Below are positions 44,558-53,264 of a stretch of DNA of 54,774 nt, piece after piece (the first letter of the stretch is position 1; each line of letters begins with the position of its first letter). The stretch is from an uncultured Alphaproteobacteria bacterium (lineage in GTDB: Bacteria > Pseudomonadota > Alphaproteobacteria > UBA9655): assembly GCA_937967795.1 (NCBI GenBank), contig CALBSK010000027.1, positions 1 to 54,774 on the forward strand. Direction: 5' to 3'. The notes under the pieces were generated by a model. The model was given only the letters and a program-made list of their open reading frames with translations. It did no database searches and was not told the origin of the DNA. The position numbers and the translations under genes were made by a program.

Positions 44558-44794
44558 AGCTTGGCTTTTAAAAAATTTGTGAAGTTAAACTTTTTTAAAT
44601 GAATCTATAAAAGCGAAAGCCATGGAAGGCGATCCGATACAAGTAAAAAACATTCACACACCGTCAATCGCGAACTCTCGTAGGGGGCCGTGGAGATCTA
44701 GTCTTTTTGTGGCTTTTTGGATGGCCGCGGCCCCTTGCCATGACGAAGCTCTGTGAAACACTTGTATTTAAATCACCCTGGGAAACCATTTGTG
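44558..44794 (+). pseudogene. Possible relic of an exported-protein leader
   Basis: At about 44604-44640 one frame reads NESIKAKAMEGDPIQ, with the same A-M-E-G-D junction found in the neighbouring exported proteins, but no intact start or long frame surrounds it. It lies between the ctlX-like gene and the argR relic and may be the remains of a duplicated gene. Evidence is only the short motif. Confidence 0.25.
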
Positions 44795-45146
44795 TAATGC
44801 AGCGCTCGAGGGGCATATTCTTAATCTTATAAAATACGATATACCTGAACAGAGCCACTTACAGAGGCTCTTAAAAGACAGCGGGTATGATATTCTCCTC
44901 AAGCAACCTTATCTCGATGCTTTAAGAAACTTAAAATTGTTAAAGTATCTGGAGTTTACTGAGTAATTGATTTTAATCAACCCAACTTACCACGGTCAAA
45001 TATTCAAATTTCAGACTTTGGGCTTATCGTTTTGCATACTCATCTCAGTCAAGCAAATAGTTTAGCTTATTTTGTGGTTCAAAAGTATGTCACTACTCCC
45101 CTAAAAACCCTACAAATTCAGGAATACTAAGTGCGATTGCAGGAGG
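44795..45146 (+). pseudogene. argR: Decayed second copy of argR
   Basis: The DNA follows intact argR (42843-43298) almost base for base from GCAGCGCT to ATTGCAGGAG, with several single-base insertions and deletions and substitutions that break the frame (for example GTTTACTGAGTAATTG replaces GTTTACCGAGTAATTG, creating a stop). Around 350 bases are preserved. No protein of ArgR length can be made. The 60-codon frame directly after it (45150-45332) uses the relic's AGGAGG by chance and is not annotated. Confidence 0.9.
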
Positions 45147-45371
45147 TGCATGTATACGAAGGCAAGACACTTGGTTTTCTACGGGCACTTGTGCTTAGGT
45201 GAATATGATGAATACGGAAATCCAAAACAGAACAAAGAAGAACTATGCCCTATGCCACAAAATTACCACTTAGCTCCCATGAGGGATTCGTTCAGACCTA
45301 CAGTCTTCTACTCACTTCTCATGGGAGAATAAATCGGACAACTAACGTGTTATTAGATCGGACATCTTCAC

Positions 45372-45400
45372 GTGTCAGTGACACACTCGGCCTATAGGCC
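45372..45400. repeat. Two adjacent palindromes at the 3' end of the arginine deiminase gene
   Basis: GTGTCAGTGACAC (45372-45384) and GGCCTATAGGCC (45389-45400). The second contains the deiminase stop codon on the minus strand. They may form the gene's termination signal, although no T-run follows, or be an insertion scar. Confidence 0.35.
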
Positions 45401-46768
45401 GGCTCTACCATCGGGGGCCGGCTTGCTCTGTGGAGTATTCATTGGAGAGCGCTCAATAGGTTGTGTCGTACAATGAGCTGCCCCATAAGCTGGAGTAATT
45501 TCGCTAAAATTCATCCACGTTGCATCCACCCCATAGTTCTTTAAGATTTCTTTATAATCGGCACTCACACCATCAACGGCCAGTATTTTATTTGGAGCCA
45601 CCGTTAAGAAATTAACGCCATATTTTCCTTGGTCTTTTTCCGAGACAGGGATAACATCATATTTATTATCTTTTAAGTAGTCATAAAACTTAAGATTTCG
45701 TTGAATGCATTTATATTGATCTTCTTTAAGTTCATAAATATCTGCCGTGGTCATCAATTCTTTTCCATCTCGGGTAATTCCCTTAATACGCCACTCTGAT
45801 AGCACCACGAGCCGAGGATTAATAATATTAAAATACGTATCTAAATGCATCTCATCTTGGTTTTTCCAAGGATCTTTCACAACAATTACCTGTTTTGTGC
45901 CAAATACTTTTTTGTTCAAGAGTTCTTGAATGCTTTTATCAGTCGTCCTGAGTCCATCTCCTATAAAACAGACTTCGTCTGCGGCAAAAAAGTCACCTCC
46001 TTCTAAGTAACAGTCTTTACCCATCTCATGTATAATTTTTATATTTAATTTATTAAGAGTAAATTTAATTACCTCTGTTTCAATCGAGCGCTGTGGAGAG
46101 TTCATCCTCCCTAGCACAATTCCTTCTTTTGTTGTGATAAGGTGGTCTCTTAAAAACATTAAATTCATCAAAGGAAGAGTTTGATATGTCGCACTAAATT
46201 GGGTATTTTTTTCCGTGGCCTGCAAAATAACTTTTGGACGCATAAAAATAATATCAACCAAAGTTTCAGGAGAAAGCCCTTCTAATACCTTTTTTTTATA
46301 TTCTTTTTGGCTTCTCTTGATCTCTTTTCCAAAACAATTAGATGAATCATAGATTAAAAATTGGCTTGCTAAAGTTTTTAGCTCTTCTAATTCTTTCCCC
46401 TCAATTATATTACCTTCTTTATCCCGTGTCTTGTCAAGCAAGACATCTCTAATTTGTAAAACTTTGGCCTCCTCCACGTTCTCTAAATGAGAAAGAAACT
46501 TTTTATGTTGCTTGCGCCCTTTAATAGGGTCTAGCGTTCCTTGGAACAAAGCTCCATCAGGATGAATGACCCCAAAAAACTGCTCGGTTCTGGGGGTGTG
46601 AACTAAAATGGTTTTAGGTGAATGCCACTCAGCGCTACTCGCATACTTCTTCTGAGGAACGCTATTTTTATGCTCATTTTTGTCTTCGCCTTCCATTGCG
46701 AAGACGCTTGTATTAAAAAGAAATGCTGAAAGAGAGAAAAACTTGAATACTGTGAGTTGTACTTTCAT
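45392..46768 (-). CDS. arcA: Exported arginine deiminase
   Basis: Converts arginine to citrulline and ammonia. 458 residues with a signal peptide ending NTSVFA followed by MEGEDKNEHK. The active-site set of arginine deiminases is complete: MFLRDHLITTKEG (Asp), YLEGGDFFAADEV (Glu), EMHLDTYFNI (His and Asp) and AYGAAHCTTQPIERS (Cys near the C terminus). The last dozen residues (SKPAPDGRAGL) are encoded by GC-rich sequence running into a palindrome and may be a new tail. Bacterial deiminases are normally cytoplasmic, so export is unusual. No arcB or arcC accompanies it; argG/argH, which use citrulline, do. Confidence 0.88.
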   Translation of the reverse strand: MKVQLTVFKFFSLSAFLFNTSVFAMEGEDKNEHKNSVPQKKYASSAEWHSPKTILVHTPRTEQFFGVIHPDGALFQGTLDPIKGRKQHKKFLSHLENVEEAKVLQIRDVLLDKTRDKEGNIIEGKELEELKTLASQFLIYDSSNCFGKEIKRSQKEYKKKVLEGLSPETLVDIIFMRPKVILQATEKNTQFSATYQTLPLMNLMFLRDHLITTKEGIVLGRMNSPQRSIETEVIKFTLNKLNIKIIHEMGKDCYLEGGDFFAADEVCFIGDGLRTTDKSIQELLNKKVFGTKQVIVVKDPWKNQDEMHLDTYFNIINPRLVVLSEWRIKGITRDGKELMTTADIYELKEDQYKCIQRNLKFYDYLKDNKYDVIPVSEKDQGKYGVNFLTVAPNKILAVDGVSADYKEILKNYGVDATWMNFSEITPAYGAAHCTTQPIERSPMNTPQSKPAPDGRAGL

Positions 46769-47377
46769 ATTTATTTTTCCTTATTTTTGAACTTTTTGCA
46801 AATTGACAGATTGTTACTTATTAACGATTTTCGTAGAAAATTTTTTGAAATAACAACACCACAAATGATTTCCTTCATTAATTACCTCTTTTAAAAACTT
46901 TATAAGTTACTTTTTTAAACTCATGCTAGATCTCAAGAAGATAAAAATCCCTGAAATTTTTTTTTACGAAGAGCTCTTCCTTTTTTCTTTAAAATTTTAC
47001 AGTAATTCTACTTTTTCAAAAGAAAATTGCAAGTCTTATTTTTCTTCTGTCTTATTTTTTCTTCATTTTTCTTGTTCAAGTTTTTTACCTTGAATTTCTT
47101 TTTTATTTAATTCATATATCCTTTTGCTTTTGCTTGTTTCTCCCGACATCTTGAGCCACATGTGGCACGATATGCTCTAAAGACGGATGATCCATTCTAT
47201 ATTCCATAGAAATACTCTCTTTATTTTGAGAGCACAGTTTCCGCACATGCAATCCCAGCCATTTGACGCATGTATTCGAGGTCGTGTGATCTCACCTCTT
47301 TAACAAAGGGAAGCTACCCCCCCCTTAAGCATTTTCGAATTGTGATAGATAATAAAAAAAACCAGCAAGTGTGATTC
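46769..47377. other. Gene-poor interval with a possible methionine-aminopeptidase-like relic
   Basis: About 600 AT-rich bases. On the minus strand 47221-47298 encodes HDLEYMRQMAGIACAETVL then a stop, which resembles the N-terminal helix of type I methionine aminopeptidase (EEI..MR.AG..AA..L), and 47106-47201 encodes a further open 31 residues. No frame is long enough to be a gene. Also includes the deiminase promoter region. Confidence 0.25.
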
Positions 47378-49330
47378 TTACATACGCTTAGGACTTTTTA
47401 TTCCTAAAAGGTCAAGTGTTAAATTTAAGCTCTTCAAAGTAAGGATAGCTAAAGAAAATCGTGATGAGAATAACTTCCCTTGCCTCTTATTTATAATAGG
47501 GCAAGCTTTATAAAATAGATTAAAGCTTTTAGCGGTATCCATAGAATGCTGGGCAACACGGGCTGGAGACCTTTCAGTATAAGCTAAATCTAATGCTTTT
47601 GGTAAGCGAGATAAGGTCAATATGAGTTTTCGTTCTTCAGTTGTTAAGGGAAAAGTAACTTCTTTTCCATCTAATTTTGATCTGAATTTGTCAGCATTCT
47701 GTAAAATAGATTTTATACGCACTGTTGTATAAAGAAGATAAGGACCGGTATCTCCATGAAAAGTTGTTATCTTATCCAGATCAAACGTATAATCATCAAG
47801 TCTATTGTGGGATAGATCTGAATATTTTATAGCTGATTGTCCAACAAGGTCTGCGATCTCATAGGATTCCCGTTCATCAAAATTACTTATCTGCTCTTCT
47901 TCATTTACCTGTTTTTTTTTGATCGAAATAAGGCGATCTTTTATAATTTTGAGTGATTTCTCTCTAGACATTTTAATAAGGTCTTCTAATTTCATTACAT
48001 CGCCAGCACGTGTCTTAAAAGGTTTCCCATCGGTCCCATTTATTGTACCAAAACCAGCATGTTCTAATTGGGTCTCCTCACTAACGAGACCTAACTTACG
48101 AGCAGCTCTAAAAACTTGTTTGAAATGAAGTCCTTGCCTCTGATCAACCACATAAAGTATAAGGTTTGGATCAAGTTTTTCCATTCGGTCTTCAATAGTT
48201 GCAAGATCTGTTGTTTGATAGGTCACTCCTCCATTTGACTTGAGAAGTACTACATCAGGCATATCTATTTTATCGCCATCTTCTTTTATAGGTATAACTG
48301 TTGCTCCCTCTTTAATAATAGATATGCCTTTCTCTTTGGCACGCCTAACTATTTCTGGGATACGATTATTAACACTGCTTTCTCCTAACCAAAGATCAAA
48401 ATCTATCCCTAATGTCTTATAGTTCTTTTTTAAATCAGCAACTGAAACATCAGCAATATGCTGCCACAAGGCTGTATATCCCACATGTCCTTCTTGAAGT
48501 TGAGCGGTTATGTCGCGTGCTTTTTGACGTTCTTCCTTATTACTTTTGCAAAGTGTAGCTTCTATCGGATATATCTCTTCCAAATCTTTAATTGTAACCA
48601 CTGGTCCGACTGGGATAGAAGTATTATAATTATCCTTAAAATAAGGAATACCTGGAAATCTTTTCTTCAATCCATTAATAACCATTCCTATATGAAGGCC
48701 CCAATCCCCTAAATGGATGTCGCCTATTACGACATCACCCATATAACGAAATATTCTCTTTAAAGACTCGCCAACGATTGAAGATCTTAAATGCCCAACA
48801 TGCATGGGCTTTGCAATGTTTGGCCCTCCAAAATCAATAATCACTTTTTGAGAAGCTTTGCGAGGATATATTCCTAATTTGTTATCATTAAGCATATAAC
48901 TTGCATAAGATGCTAATATCTCATCTTTTACAGAAATATTTATGTGCCCCTTGTCGCTAATACTTACTTTTGAGATCCCCTCTATTTTTTCTATTTTTGT
49001 TTTTAATTTGGAAAAAAACTCAGTAGGATTTCCACTTCGGGAAGCTTTTAAAGCTCCATCACATTGGAAATCTGCTTCAGGATGGAGAGAATGGCTTACT
49101 TGTCCAAGATTTCTCCTTAAACTCAGTTCCTCAAACACATTACCTACTTCTAATGTAAGTTGATCTTCAAGAGCTTGAATATGAGGGCTGCTATGGGAAA
49201 CTTCTACTTGGGGTGCGATTATGAAACCCTTATCAAGTCTACCCTCATCGTGTTCCATAGCATAAACGGTTGTAGTTAACATAGATCCCAAAATAAAAAT
49301 GGAGGCACCTATTTTAGTTTGTAAATTCAC
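47378..49330 (-). CDS. argS: Arginyl-tRNA synthetase with N-terminal signal peptide (copy 2)
   Basis: Highly similar to copy 1 throughout, including HIGH box KPMHVGHLRSSIVGES, LGDWGLHIGM, KPFKTRAGDVMKLEDL and the DALR domain. The 650 residues start with a signal peptide ending LTTTVYA and then MEHDEGRLDKG. The catalytic boxes look intact. It is inverted relative to copy 1 with 18 kb between. The promoter differs: the paired TGACA block of copy 1 is absent. AGGAGAAATAAATGTG precedes the ATG. Two similar copies next to each other in one island, both exported, argue for a role outside normal protein synthesis. Confidence 0.92.
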   Translation of the reverse strand: MNLQTKIGASIFILGSMLTTTVYAMEHDEGRLDKGFIIAPQVEVSHSSPHIQALEDQLTLEVGNVFEELSLRRNLGQVSHSLHPEADFQCDGALKASRSGNPTEFFSKLKTKIEKIEGISKVSISDKGHINISVKDEILASYASYMLNDNKLGIYPRKASQKVIIDFGGPNIAKPMHVGHLRSSIVGESLKRIFRYMGDVVIGDIHLGDWGLHIGMVINGLKKRFPGIPYFKDNYNTSIPVGPVVTIKDLEEIYPIEATLCKSNKEERQKARDITAQLQEGHVGYTALWQHIADVSVADLKKNYKTLGIDFDLWLGESSVNNRIPEIVRRAKEKGISIIKEGATVIPIKEDGDKIDMPDVVLLKSNGGVTYQTTDLATIEDRMEKLDPNLILYVVDQRQGLHFKQVFRAARKLGLVSEETQLEHAGFGTINGTDGKPFKTRAGDVMKLEDLIKMSREKSLKIIKDRLISIKKKQVNEEEQISNFDERESYEIADLVGQSAIKYSDLSHNRLDDYTFDLDKITTFHGDTGPYLLYTTVRIKSILQNADKFRSKLDGKEVTFPLTTEERKLILTLSRLPKALDLAYTERSPARVAQHSMDTAKSFNLFYKACPIINKRQGKLFSSRFSLAILTLKSLNLTLDLLGIKSPKRM

Positions 49331-49431
49331 ATTTATTTCTCCTATAGATTTGTCATCTTACTTAAAGGGCACGCCTTTGAAAAATAGGAAACTTTTTTGA
49401 ATTCTCTCTAATGCTTAAGTTTCTTTGGATT

Positions 49432-50796
49432 TTATTGCGTGCTCTTTGTGCACGTGCCTTGAGTATTGCTTTCCTTTCTTATATTTTCTATTACTGATAA
49501 CATAAAAAGTCGATAGCTTACAGATTTCTTGGCTTTCTCTTCTTGTACGAACTTACTGATTTCCTCTTTAAATAATTTTTTAACTTTCTTCTCCTTATCG
49601 AGCTCAGCATCATTCTCTTTAGTTTTTTCTGATTTTAAATTAGGCCATTTACCATCATATTTATCTTTTATCTCTTGATCAATCTTCTGCCATGGATCTT
49701 CTATATGAGTTATTTCAACAACCCATAAAGGACTTTCATGAAAAAATTTGGTAGAGAACTCATAAAAATTCTTTATAAGAAATGAAGTCGAATCAGATAG
49801 GTTAATATTCGTACTTGAAGGTTTTTTCTTTCTCAGATTCTTATACACTGGCCCTGCAGCCATGGGAACAGGGTCCGTTTTTACAAAGCGACCTCCCTTA
49901 TCATCTTTCAAAAACTTACTGCCCGTACCGTGATTCCATACCCTAACTCCAATATCTAGACAGTATGGATATTTATGACAAGTGTCAAAAAATGCATACT
50001 CACCATCTTTTAGCTCTGATTGAGATTTCCCTGAATAGTCATCTTTAGCACTGCTTGTTTTAAGATGCAGTTTTTCAGTAACATATCTATCAATGCCAAC
50101 CGCATTTCTTCCCTTGAGTTCACTATTTTTATGTTTTGTTAGAGCGTTTATCTTCTCATACAATTGCTTATTAAATTGATCAAAAACTTTATCATCTAGT
50201 TCAGTTATTATACATAAGAACAGGAGATCCAGAGCATCTTTAATGTGAGATGGAGATGGTACCTGGTTATAATCAAGACCATCACTTTTTAACCACGTTC
50301 TACGTGCTTTACGCTCTTCTTTTTTAAGAAGATCCATGATTCCTATTTCTTCCTGATTTTTTTTATTTATTTTTTTTGCTAGGGGTTCAAGCTGCGCTAC
50401 ATAATTAGTAGCAAATTGTTCTTCTCGGTAAGCTGCTTTAAGTAGGCAATTACATGCTTTACGAATATCACTTATGATATCTTGAGAATTCAGCAATTTA
50501 TCTTTACTTAAAAACCAGTTTGCATATTGAGAAAGACAATACTTATAATTTTTACGAGTTGCATACGTTAGTGGTTTCTCTAATTTATCACGTTCTTCTT
50601 CTTCTCCATGAAGAAATGCTGCGTTAGCCTTTTCAATGGTCTCTTCTGAATAATCACTTAACTCATCGAGAGAATCCTCTGATCTTATAGAAGAGTTCTG
50701 TGATCTCCACGCATCTTCTTCCTCCTCCATAGATTGGACAGGCTGTGACGAAAGAAAAATATTAAAAATTAATAAGAAAATCAGAGATTTTACCAT
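49432..50796 (-). CDS. Exported protein of unknown function
   Basis: A 454-residue protein with a signal peptide ending SQPVQS, followed by MEEEEDAW and a serine/acidic stretch. The rest is mostly helical and lysine/glutamate-rich; the only ordered-looking part is DGEYAFFDTCHKYPYCLDIG...WVVEITHIEDPWQKID. A GTG three codons upstream (50805) is an alternative start; AGAGGTG favours ATG 50796. It lies 20 bases after the deaminase-like gene on the same strand, so it may be its partner. It could be an immunity or chaperone protein only by position. Confidence 0.55.
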   Translation of the reverse strand: MVKSLIFLLIFNIFLSSQPVQSMEEEEDAWRSQNSSIRSEDSLDELSDYSEETIEKANAAFLHGEEEERDKLEKPLTYATRKNYKYCLSQYANWFLSKDKLLNSQDIISDIRKACNCLLKAAYREEQFATNYVAQLEPLAKKINKKNQEEIGIMDLLKKEERKARRTWLKSDGLDYNQVPSPSHIKDALDLLFLCIITELDDKVFDQFNKQLYEKINALTKHKNSELKGRNAVGIDRYVTEKLHLKTSSAKDDYSGKSQSELKDGEYAFFDTCHKYPYCLDIGVRVWNHGTGSKFLKDDKGGRFVKTDPVPMAAGPVYKNLRKKKPSSTNINLSDSTSFLIKNFYEFSTKFFHESPLWVVEITHIEDPWQKIDQEIKDKYDGKWPNLKSEKTKENDAELDKEKKVKKLFKEEISKFVQEEKAKKSVSYRLFMLSVIENIRKESNTQGTCTKSTQ

Positions 50797-50816
50797 TTTT
50801 AGCACCTCTTTTTTAA

Positions 50817-52265
50817 TTAATTGATGAATGCATGCCCAATGTAAGGTCTTGTATTTTCAAATAGTTGCCGCGATGTTATATTTTCTAAAAAATTTATTTT
50901 TGTCTCAGAAAATCCTATTTCTAGCTTTTTATTATAGGAACATCGTTGATAGCGAAATAAAAGTTCTTTTGAACTTGATAAATAATCTTCATATGTGTTG
51001 CATGCAGAAGCCAAAAAATAGAGCTTTATTAAAAACTTATTTTGGGGACCTATTTCTTTTTCTAATGGATGAAGCAAAACCTCACCCCATTCTGATTCCC
51101 TAAACATCCTATCAGCACAATTTATACATACTCCGTTACTTGATGCTAAATTCACAACAAGATCAACTTTAATTTCTTGTTTTTCATTTAAATTATCGCT
51201 AGATAGCTTTTCTTGTAAAATATTTTTTAAGGTTTCACGGAAACTCTTAGAAGCCAAGTACAAAAACAATCCTTGTTCTGTGTGCAAGTACATTACATTG
51301 AAGTAACTCAATTCTTTTGCAGTTTTAGCTCTATTAAGGCTATCGTGTTGATGCACTAGCCTCTCTTTAATTAAAAAGCTCTTTTTGTCACTCTCCAGGC
51401 AATATCCGTTGTATATTTCATTAACTAAGATTTCTCGGCGCTTTGCTGGAGTTAATCTTTCAAAGTTAGGAACATATGAAGAAATAAATTCAAATCGTTG
51501 GTCGGGAAATTCATTTGCTAATTTATTCTTTTTATCTTGAGCGGGCCAGCCAGATATCCAGACAATATCTTCCTTATTTTCAACTTTTATCTGCTTTTCA
51601 TTAAGAAATAGATCAATACGCCACATTAGTAAATTTTCTGTTCCTCGGGATACGCTAGTATCGGTCTTAAGTGCTGACCTTACTTTACTCGTTAAAGGTT
51701 TCAGTTTTTCAATAGATCGTTGATGCCAGCCCTTAAATGAATATCCATGAAAGCTTAAATCAGGATGATGAGATCGACTTTCATATAACTGACCTACTTC
51801 TGGGGCGTTTTCCTTAAGCCCAAAATAATGAGTTCTTGTTTTTAGCTGAGGTGCTGTCGCTAAGAGCTCTTTTTCACCGGAAGTAGCAAAAATTTCTGAA
51901 GAAGTCGTAACTGAGGGAACGGTTGTCGTTTTTTCCTCTGAAATGAAGCTTGGTAAGCTGGTCTTCTTATCTCCCTTATCATCCTCAAGGGGTTTTAGCT
52001 TTTTACTGGGACTTTGCTTCTTTTCAATCGATGGATTTGAATAAGAGGGACTTCCCACTTCAGAGGAGCTGCCCAAAGTTTTACCAGAATCAGAGGACTC
52101 ATCTAAATACCCTTCTTGATCATTATTTTTTCTTTTATTTCCTAACCCTTTTGCATGCTCTCCGTCTTCTTCCATAACTTTAGAGGCACATTCCTCCATT
52201 GCTTGTACGTTACCCTGTGGGTACAAAAAAACGAAAGTGAAAGATAATAGGATAAGAAGACGCAT
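50817..52265 (-). CDS. Exported deaminase-fold toxin candidate
   Basis: A 482-residue protein with a signal peptide ending GNVQA followed by MEECASKVMEED. Residues 30-140 are disordered. The C-terminal domain has MYLHTEQGLFLYL (about residue 327, the HxE motif) and, about 55 residues later, SNGVCINCADRMFRESE (CxxC), the zinc-binding layout of cytidine-deaminase-like toxins. The strand before it (KVDLVVNLASS) fits the fold. The target, nucleic acid or free nucleotide, is unknown. The protein lacks a PT-VENN or Rhs delivery domain; only the Sec-type leader is seen. Confidence 0.65.
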   Translation of the reverse strand: MRLLILLSFTFVFLYPQGNVQAMEECASKVMEEDGEHAKGLGNKRKNNDQEGYLDESSDSGKTLGSSSEVGSPSYSNPSIEKKQSPSKKLKPLEDDKGDKKTSLPSFISEEKTTTVPSVTTSSEIFATSGEKELLATAPQLKTRTHYFGLKENAPEVGQLYESRSHHPDLSFHGYSFKGWHQRSIEKLKPLTSKVRSALKTDTSVSRGTENLLMWRIDLFLNEKQIKVENKEDIVWISGWPAQDKKNKLANEFPDQRFEFISSYVPNFERLTPAKRREILVNEIYNGYCLESDKKSFLIKERLVHQHDSLNRAKTAKELSYFNVMYLHTEQGLFLYLASKSFRETLKNILQEKLSSDNLNEKQEIKVDLVVNLASSNGVCINCADRMFRESEWGEVLLHPLEKEIGPQNKFLIKLYFLASACNTYEDYLSSSKELLFRYQRCSYNKKLEIGFSETKINFLENITSRQLFENTRPYIGHAFIN

Positions 52266-52552
52266 ACATTCCCCCTTTTTGATTTTTGTTCAGGTTATAC
52301 TTTAATTAAACAAAGCTTTTTAATAAAAAGAATCACATCCTAGATGGAAATTAAAGCCGATTTGAAAATCAGCTACTTTTTCCACTTCTTACTGAAAATT
52401 GTATTTTTGTTGGTAAAAGACCTCCTGTTCATTTTTGATTCTTAAGTTTTTAATTTATCTTATTAATAGGTATAAGAAAATGTAGGCTTAATATCAATAT
52501 TTATTTTTCAAAACACAAACTCCACCTATTTTTTTGATTCTCTAAGAGTCCG
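52266..52552. other. Promoter region of the deaminase-like gene, no gene
   Basis: AT-rich; contains no convincing frame. With the transposase relic, the whole gap between the deaminase-like gene and 53264 is about 1 kb. Confidence 0.4.
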
Positions 52553-52554
52553 TC

Positions 52555-53089
52555 CAAAGCCTTTATAAGTCATTACAAAGCTTTCTTATCATCAACCTAA
52601 CAGAAGCCCATTTGAGGAAAGCTAGGCCATTCTGATTCTGGTTTTCCCCATCTTTTGCCAATCTACGACCTCTATTGAGCCATTCGATAGTTCGCTCAAC
52701 AATCTACCTTTTTGGTAAAGTCACAAACCCCTTTATAGCATCAGAGCGTTTTACAATTTCCATCTCGAGTTCTGGTAAAATACCTGATAACGCTTCACGA
52801 AAGATAGGTCCCTGATAGGCACTATCAGCAAAAAGCTTTTGCAAAAATGGAAAGAGACCAAATAATGTGGAAAGCAAAGTGATACCTCCCTCTCGATCTT
52901 GTATGTCAGCAGCAGGACAATTACGTGTAGAGGCGGCCCCTCTGTATCTACAAAGATTTGCCGCTTTTTTCCTTTTATTTTCTTGCCTGCATCGTATCCA
53001 TTGGGGGTCGATATTTGCCCCCCTTTTTCGGCGCTCTTAACGCTTTCTACCAAGATAGTAGTGTACGGTGCCTTGAAACTGCTCCCCAA
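52555..53089 (-). pseudogene. IS5-family transposase remnant
   Basis: The minus strand encodes VKSAEKGGQISTPNGYDAGK then KKIKGKKRQIFVDTEGPPLH, the centre of IS5-type (IS1031/IS427 group) transposases, and further downstream, in another frame, IVERTIEWLNRGRRLAKDGE with LAFLKWASVRLMIRKL, the C-terminal YREK-type helix. Stops and frameshifts separate the blocks. Terminal repeats not located. Confidence 0.8.
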
Positions 53090-53264
53090 AGAATCTTCAC
53101 ATATTTCAAGAATTCAAGAAAAACTTAAATGTTTAGCATAATATGAAGAATTTATAACTCCGTAAAATTTTTAAGATTGACATTTTTTCTGTTGATGATA
53201 ATTTGATGATAGTAAAATTTTGAAAGTGAGAGAGTCTTACTATAAGTTATTAATAATCAGCTAA

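Noticed and set aside
45150..45332. 60-codon frame after the argR relic
   Set aside because: Its apparent AGGAGG is part of the decayed argR sequence, and the product matches nothing recognised.
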